From assembly GCA_030609215.1 (NCBI GenBank), contig JAUWCR010000022.1:1-10124 (forward strand): a stretch of DNA of 10,124 nucleotides. The letters run 5' to 3'. Position numbers and translations under genes: made by a program. The stretch is from Actinomycetes bacterium (GTDB lineage: Bacteria > Actinomycetota > Humimicrobiia > Humimicrobiales > Humimicrobiaceae). Shown here in pieces: positions 8,395-10,124 of the stretch; position 1 is the stretch's first letter; every line of letters starts with the position of its first letter. The notes under the pieces were generated by a model. That model was not told where the DNA came from. It saw only the letters and a program-made list of their open reading frames with translations, and did not search any database.

Positions 8395-8420
8395 CCTGGA
8401 GGGAAATGATATAAATATTG

Positions 8421-8463
8421 ATACTATTGACAAAACTATTTAATTATAGTATAAGTATAGTAT
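8421..8463. promoter_or_regulatory. Nested inverted half-sites over the blaI promoter (candidate operator)
   Basis: Four related 7-mers lie across the promoter: ATACTAT at 8421-8427, AAACTAT at 8433-8439, ATAGTAT at 8446-8452 and ATAGTAT at 8457-8463. The outer pair is a perfect inverted repeat and the inner pair matches at six of seven positions. Both pairs share nearly the same centre (about 8442), and successive sites are 11-13 bp apart, near one helical turn. Known BlaI/MecI operators are dyads with ACTA/TAGT-type arms over their own promoters, so autorepression by the downstream BlaI-like protein is inferred. Confidence 0.5.
8427..8455 (+). promoter_or_regulatory. Predicted promoter of the blaI-like gene
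   Basis: A perfect TTGACA (-35) at 8427-8432 is followed after exactly 17 bp by TATAAG (-10) at 8450-8455. Transcription should begin near 8461-8463, about 32 bases before the blaI ATG. The hexamers are embedded in repeated ACTAT/ATAGT elements, so bound repressor would occlude polymerase. Confidence 0.7.
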
Positions 8464-8465
8464 TA

Positions 8466-8483
8466 AAAACTAATATTAGTTTT
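8466..8483. promoter_or_regulatory. Perfect 18-bp palindrome in the blaI leader (candidate operator)
   Basis: AAAACTAATATTAGTTTT is identical to its own reverse complement. It lies just after the predicted transcription start and ends 10 bases before the blaI ATG. Its ACTA-N4-TAGT core resembles the ACTA-N6-TAGT layout of the MecI/BlaI operator dyad. Its centre (8474.5) is about 32 bp, close to three helical turns, from the centre of the promoter-overlapping repeats. A hairpin without a loop is unlikely, so a protein-binding site is the better reading. Confidence 0.55.
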
Positions 8484-8493
8484 ATATAAGATA

Positions 8494-8931
8494 ATGAAAG
8501 AGAAAAAAGATACAAAGAAAAAATCTAAAGAAATTGGAATAGATGGACTAAACAGTATAAGTAATTTAGAAGCTGACATTATGAAGATAGTATGGAACAG
8601 GAAAGAAATCACTGTAAGAGAAGTCCATGAAATTATGCTCAGAGAAGAAATTAAAAAAAAGAAACAGGGTTTTATCCCATATACTACTGTAATGTCTACC
8701 ATGACAACACTAGCGGAAAAAAATCTGCTCAAACAGAATAAAAGTGGCAAAACTTATATTTACTCAGCAGCAGTTAATAAAAAACAGTTGTCTAAAAGTA
8801 TCATAAAATCTGTTGCATCCAAATTACTTAATGGAGGCACTAGCAACCTTGTCTCTAAATTTTTAGCTGACAGCAACAATATTTCTAATGAAGGAATTAA
8901 TAAGCTACTAGAAGAAATTGATAAATCATAG
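8494..8931 (+). CDS. blaI: BlaI/MecI/CopY family winged-helix repressor
   Basis: The 145-residue protein has the Penicillinase_R fold. A lysine-rich extension (1-22) precedes the winged helix (about 23-93): I-S-N-L-E-A-D-I-M-K-I-V-W opens it (22-34), V-R-E-V-H-E-I-M lies at 41-48, the recognition region is Y-T-T-V-M-S-T-M-T-T-L (63-73), and the wing is S-G-K-T-Y-I-Y (84-90). A C-terminal dimerisation region follows (about 97-143), with L-V-S-K-F-L-A-D resembling the BlaI segment near which BlaR1-triggered cleavage inactivates the repressor. The family binds operator dyads as dimers and represses its own gene and targets. The start has no Shine-Dalgarno; no other in-frame ATG occurs before residue 30, which would cut into the domain. 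The basic extension is unusual, since most BlaI proteins begin near the first helix. An M56 peptidase gene follows after 154 bp. Confidence 0.92.
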   Translation: MKEKKDTKKKSKEIGIDGLNSISNLEADIMKIVWNRKEITVREVHEIMLREEIKKKKQGFIPYTTVMSTMTTLAEKNLLKQNKSGKTYIYSAAVNKKQLSKSIIKSVASKLLNGGTSNLVSKFLADSNNISNEGINKLLEEIDKS

Positions 8932-8990
8932 CAATACATAATCTGTTTTAATAGTAGTATTTTATATAATATCAATTTCCACTTGAGTTT

Positions 8991-9011
8991 AGATATAATT
9001 TATATCTTTTT
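8991..9011 (+). terminator. AT-only hairpin with T-tract after blaI (weak terminator candidate)
   Basis: AGATATA at 8991-8997 and TATATCT at 9001-9007 form a 7-bp inverted repeat around a 3-base loop, with a T run at 9007-9011. The layout is that of an intrinsic terminator, but the stem has only one G-C pair, so efficiency would be low. It could equally be a protein-binding dyad or chance in AT-rich DNA. Confidence 0.25.
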
Positions 9012-9044
9012 ATCTACTTTCATAAGATTATTTATTAGTTTAAA

Positions 9045-9068
9045 AAATAAAATAAGTTCATTTTATTT
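9045..9068. repeat. 9-bp inverted repeat upstream of the M56 gene
   Basis: AAATAAAAT at 9045-9053 and ATTTTATTT at 9060-9068 are perfect inverted arms around a 6-base spacer, ending 17 bases before the M56 start. The arms contain only A and T. A single copy of TATTAGTTT (9033-9041), identical to one half of the palindrome in the blaI leader, lies just upstream. A regulatory role is possible but unproven. Confidence 0.3.
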
Positions 9069-9085
9069 CTTAATATATTTATATA

Positions 9086-10124
9086 ATGTTTTTTGAAATA
9101 TTAATAAATTATATTTTACCTATAATCTATAACAGCTTTGTAAGCTTGATTTTGGTTTTATTTTTCTTATTCATTTTTAGAATTAAAGATTCAAATATTA
9201 GAATTCTATTTCTATTCCTTCCCCTTATAAAGCCTTTTTTAATTATTATTGAAAAAATTAACTTAAATGAAGAATTTTTTAAATACCGCCCAGGTGTATT
9301 AGGAATCAGACTTCCTAGTCCAAATACAATCATTAACAGAATAGATTCTTTCCATAAAAGTCCTATAAACTTCTCTAATATGAACTATCTTGTTATGACA
9401 CTAATTATTTCTAGTATAATTTTTGCACTTATAATTAGATGGATAAATCTCTATCTTTTCTATAAAAACTTATCCTACGAGGATAAGGTTGAAAGAAAAG
9501 ATGTTCCTGATATTTTCAATATCATAGACAAATTTATCCAAAAAAATTCCATTAAGTATCCTAGCATCAGTTTGACTCATAAAAATTTCTTCTCACCTTT
9601 TATAATTGGAATAAAGAATTATACTTTAGTATTGTCACCAAACTTACTGGATAAACTAAGTACAGATGAAAAAGAAACATTAATTCACCATGAATTGTCG
9701 CATGTTATAAGAAAAGATAATTTAATTAGTTGGATAGCCCTTATTTTAAGAGATTTGCTTTTTTGTAACCCTGTTGCTTTCATAGCATACTACTTAATAA
9801 GAGTTGAACAAGAAAAAGGAAGTGATAAACTGGTATTAATATATTCTAAAAAAGAACCAAAAGAAATTGCTAAAAATATTTTAAATATAATTCTTAAAAT
9901 TAAATCTTTTCATTTAGATAAATTAAAAATTAAAAAAAATATATATCAAGGGGCTTCTTTTTTACCTTTAATAAAATTTAATCAAATATTGATTAAAGAT
10001 AGGATTTATTCCCTCATTAAAACCAAACCAAATAAAGTTCATGGCCATATTATCTTTAAAATCACAATGTCTGTACTATTTATAATACTGTTACTTGTAC
10101 AAATTATCCTTATTGTAAAGGTAG
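9086..10124 (+). CDS. M56 (BlaR1/MecR1) family membrane metallopeptidase, 3'-truncated by window edge
   Basis: An uninterrupted frame runs from the ATG at 9086 to the window end (346 codons). An in-frame TAA at 9071-9073 makes this the only ATG start. Hydrophobic segments lie at about 10-31, 37-55 and 100-124, and a last one at 325-345, matching the four-helix layout of M56 proteins. The zinc site is H-H-E-L-S-H at 201-206 (HExxH with His202, Glu203, His206), preceded by L-S-P-N-L-L-D-K-L-S (183-192). A downstream N-P (228-229) and an E-x-x-S-D (243-247), where M56 enzymes usually have E-x-x-C/A-D supplying the third ligand, complete the motif. In BlaR1/MecR1 this cytoplasm-facing zinc protease is activated by an extracellular sensor and relieves BlaI repression. 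Any sensor domain lies beyond the edge, so the ligand is unknown. There is no clear Shine-Dalgarno. Location after blaI strongly supports a functional pair. Confidence 0.9.
   Translation, partial: MFFEILINYILPIIYNSFVSLILVLFFLFIFRIKDSNIRILFLFLPLIKPFLIIIEKINLNEEFFKYRPGVLGIRLPSPNTIINRIDSFHKSPINFSNMNYLVMTLIISSIIFALIIRWINLYLFYKNLSYEDKVERKDVPDIFNIIDKFIQKNSIKYPSISLTHKNFFSPFIIGIKNYTLVLSPNLLDKLSTDEKETLIHHELSHVIRKDNLISWIALILRDLLFCNPVAFIAYYLIRVEQEKGSDKLVLIYSKKEPKEIAKNILNIILKIKSFHLDKLKIKKNIYQGASFLPLIKFNQILIKDRIYSLIKTKPNKVHGHIIFKITMSVLFIILLLVQIILIVKV

Noticed and set aside
8463..8750. 95-codon open frame on the - strand overlapping blaI
   Set aside because: It is antisense to a clear BlaI-family gene. 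Its Phe/Ser/Leu-rich sequence mirrors the lysine-rich coding strand and has no independent support.
9082..9088. TATAAT overlapping the M56 start codon
   Set aside because: A promoter here would start transcription downstream of the ATG, so it cannot serve this gene; TATAAT is frequent in such AT-rich DNA.
9127..9333. 68-codon open frame on the - strand
   Set aside because: It is antisense to the M56 peptidase gene, whose frame is open throughout and carries HExxH.

Overview
The window is AT-rich (about 30% GC by eye). Every supported gene lies on the + strand. It holds most of a Tad (tight adherence, type IVc) pilus assembly operon, then a small PEBP-family gene, then a BlaI/BlaR1-type repressor and membrane-protease pair that runs off the right edge. 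Low GC, a Tad locus with no secretin gene in view and a BlaI/M56 pair fit a Gram-positive-type (monoderm) lineage such as Bacillota or a low-GC Actinomycetota or Chloroflexota group. The window does not fix the taxonomy, and the missing secretin could lie outside it.

Region 1 (1-7809), Tad operon. The order is: the C-terminal tail of a TadE-like pseudopilin; a TadG-like protein; CpaB/RcpC; CpaE/TadZ; TadA/CpaF; TadB with an N-terminal von Willebrand A (VWA) module; and TadC. Gaps are 25-101 bp and I see no convincing internal terminator, so the genes are probably co-transcribed. TadA is the hexameric secretion ATPase. TadB and TadC form the inner-membrane platform it drives. CpaE/TadZ localises the machine. 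CpaB is an extracytoplasmic SAF-domain assembly factor. TadE and TadG are pseudopilin-like minor components. The major Flp pilin and the prepilin peptidase (TadV/CpaA) are not in the window and probably lie upstream. The most unusual gene is the 654-residue VWA-TadB fusion, next to a TadG that lacks the VWA domain found in classical TadG.

Region 2 (7810-8394), ybhB. A well-formed promoter and a strong Shine-Dalgarno mark a separate transcription unit for a complete YbhB/YbcL (PEBP, Raf-kinase-inhibitor-like) protein.

Region 3 (8395-10124), blaI and an M56 peptidase. A TTGACA/TATAAG promoter is overlaid by nested ACTAT/ATAGT half-sites. A perfect 18-bp palindrome follows it, before a BlaI/MecI-type winged-helix repressor. 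After 154 bp containing AT-only inverted repeats, an ORF open to the window edge encodes an M56 (BlaR1/MecR1) membrane metalloprotease with an intact HExxH motif. This looks like an autoregulated sensor-repressor pair. Whether it senses beta-lactams cannot be judged, because any sensor domain is beyond the edge.
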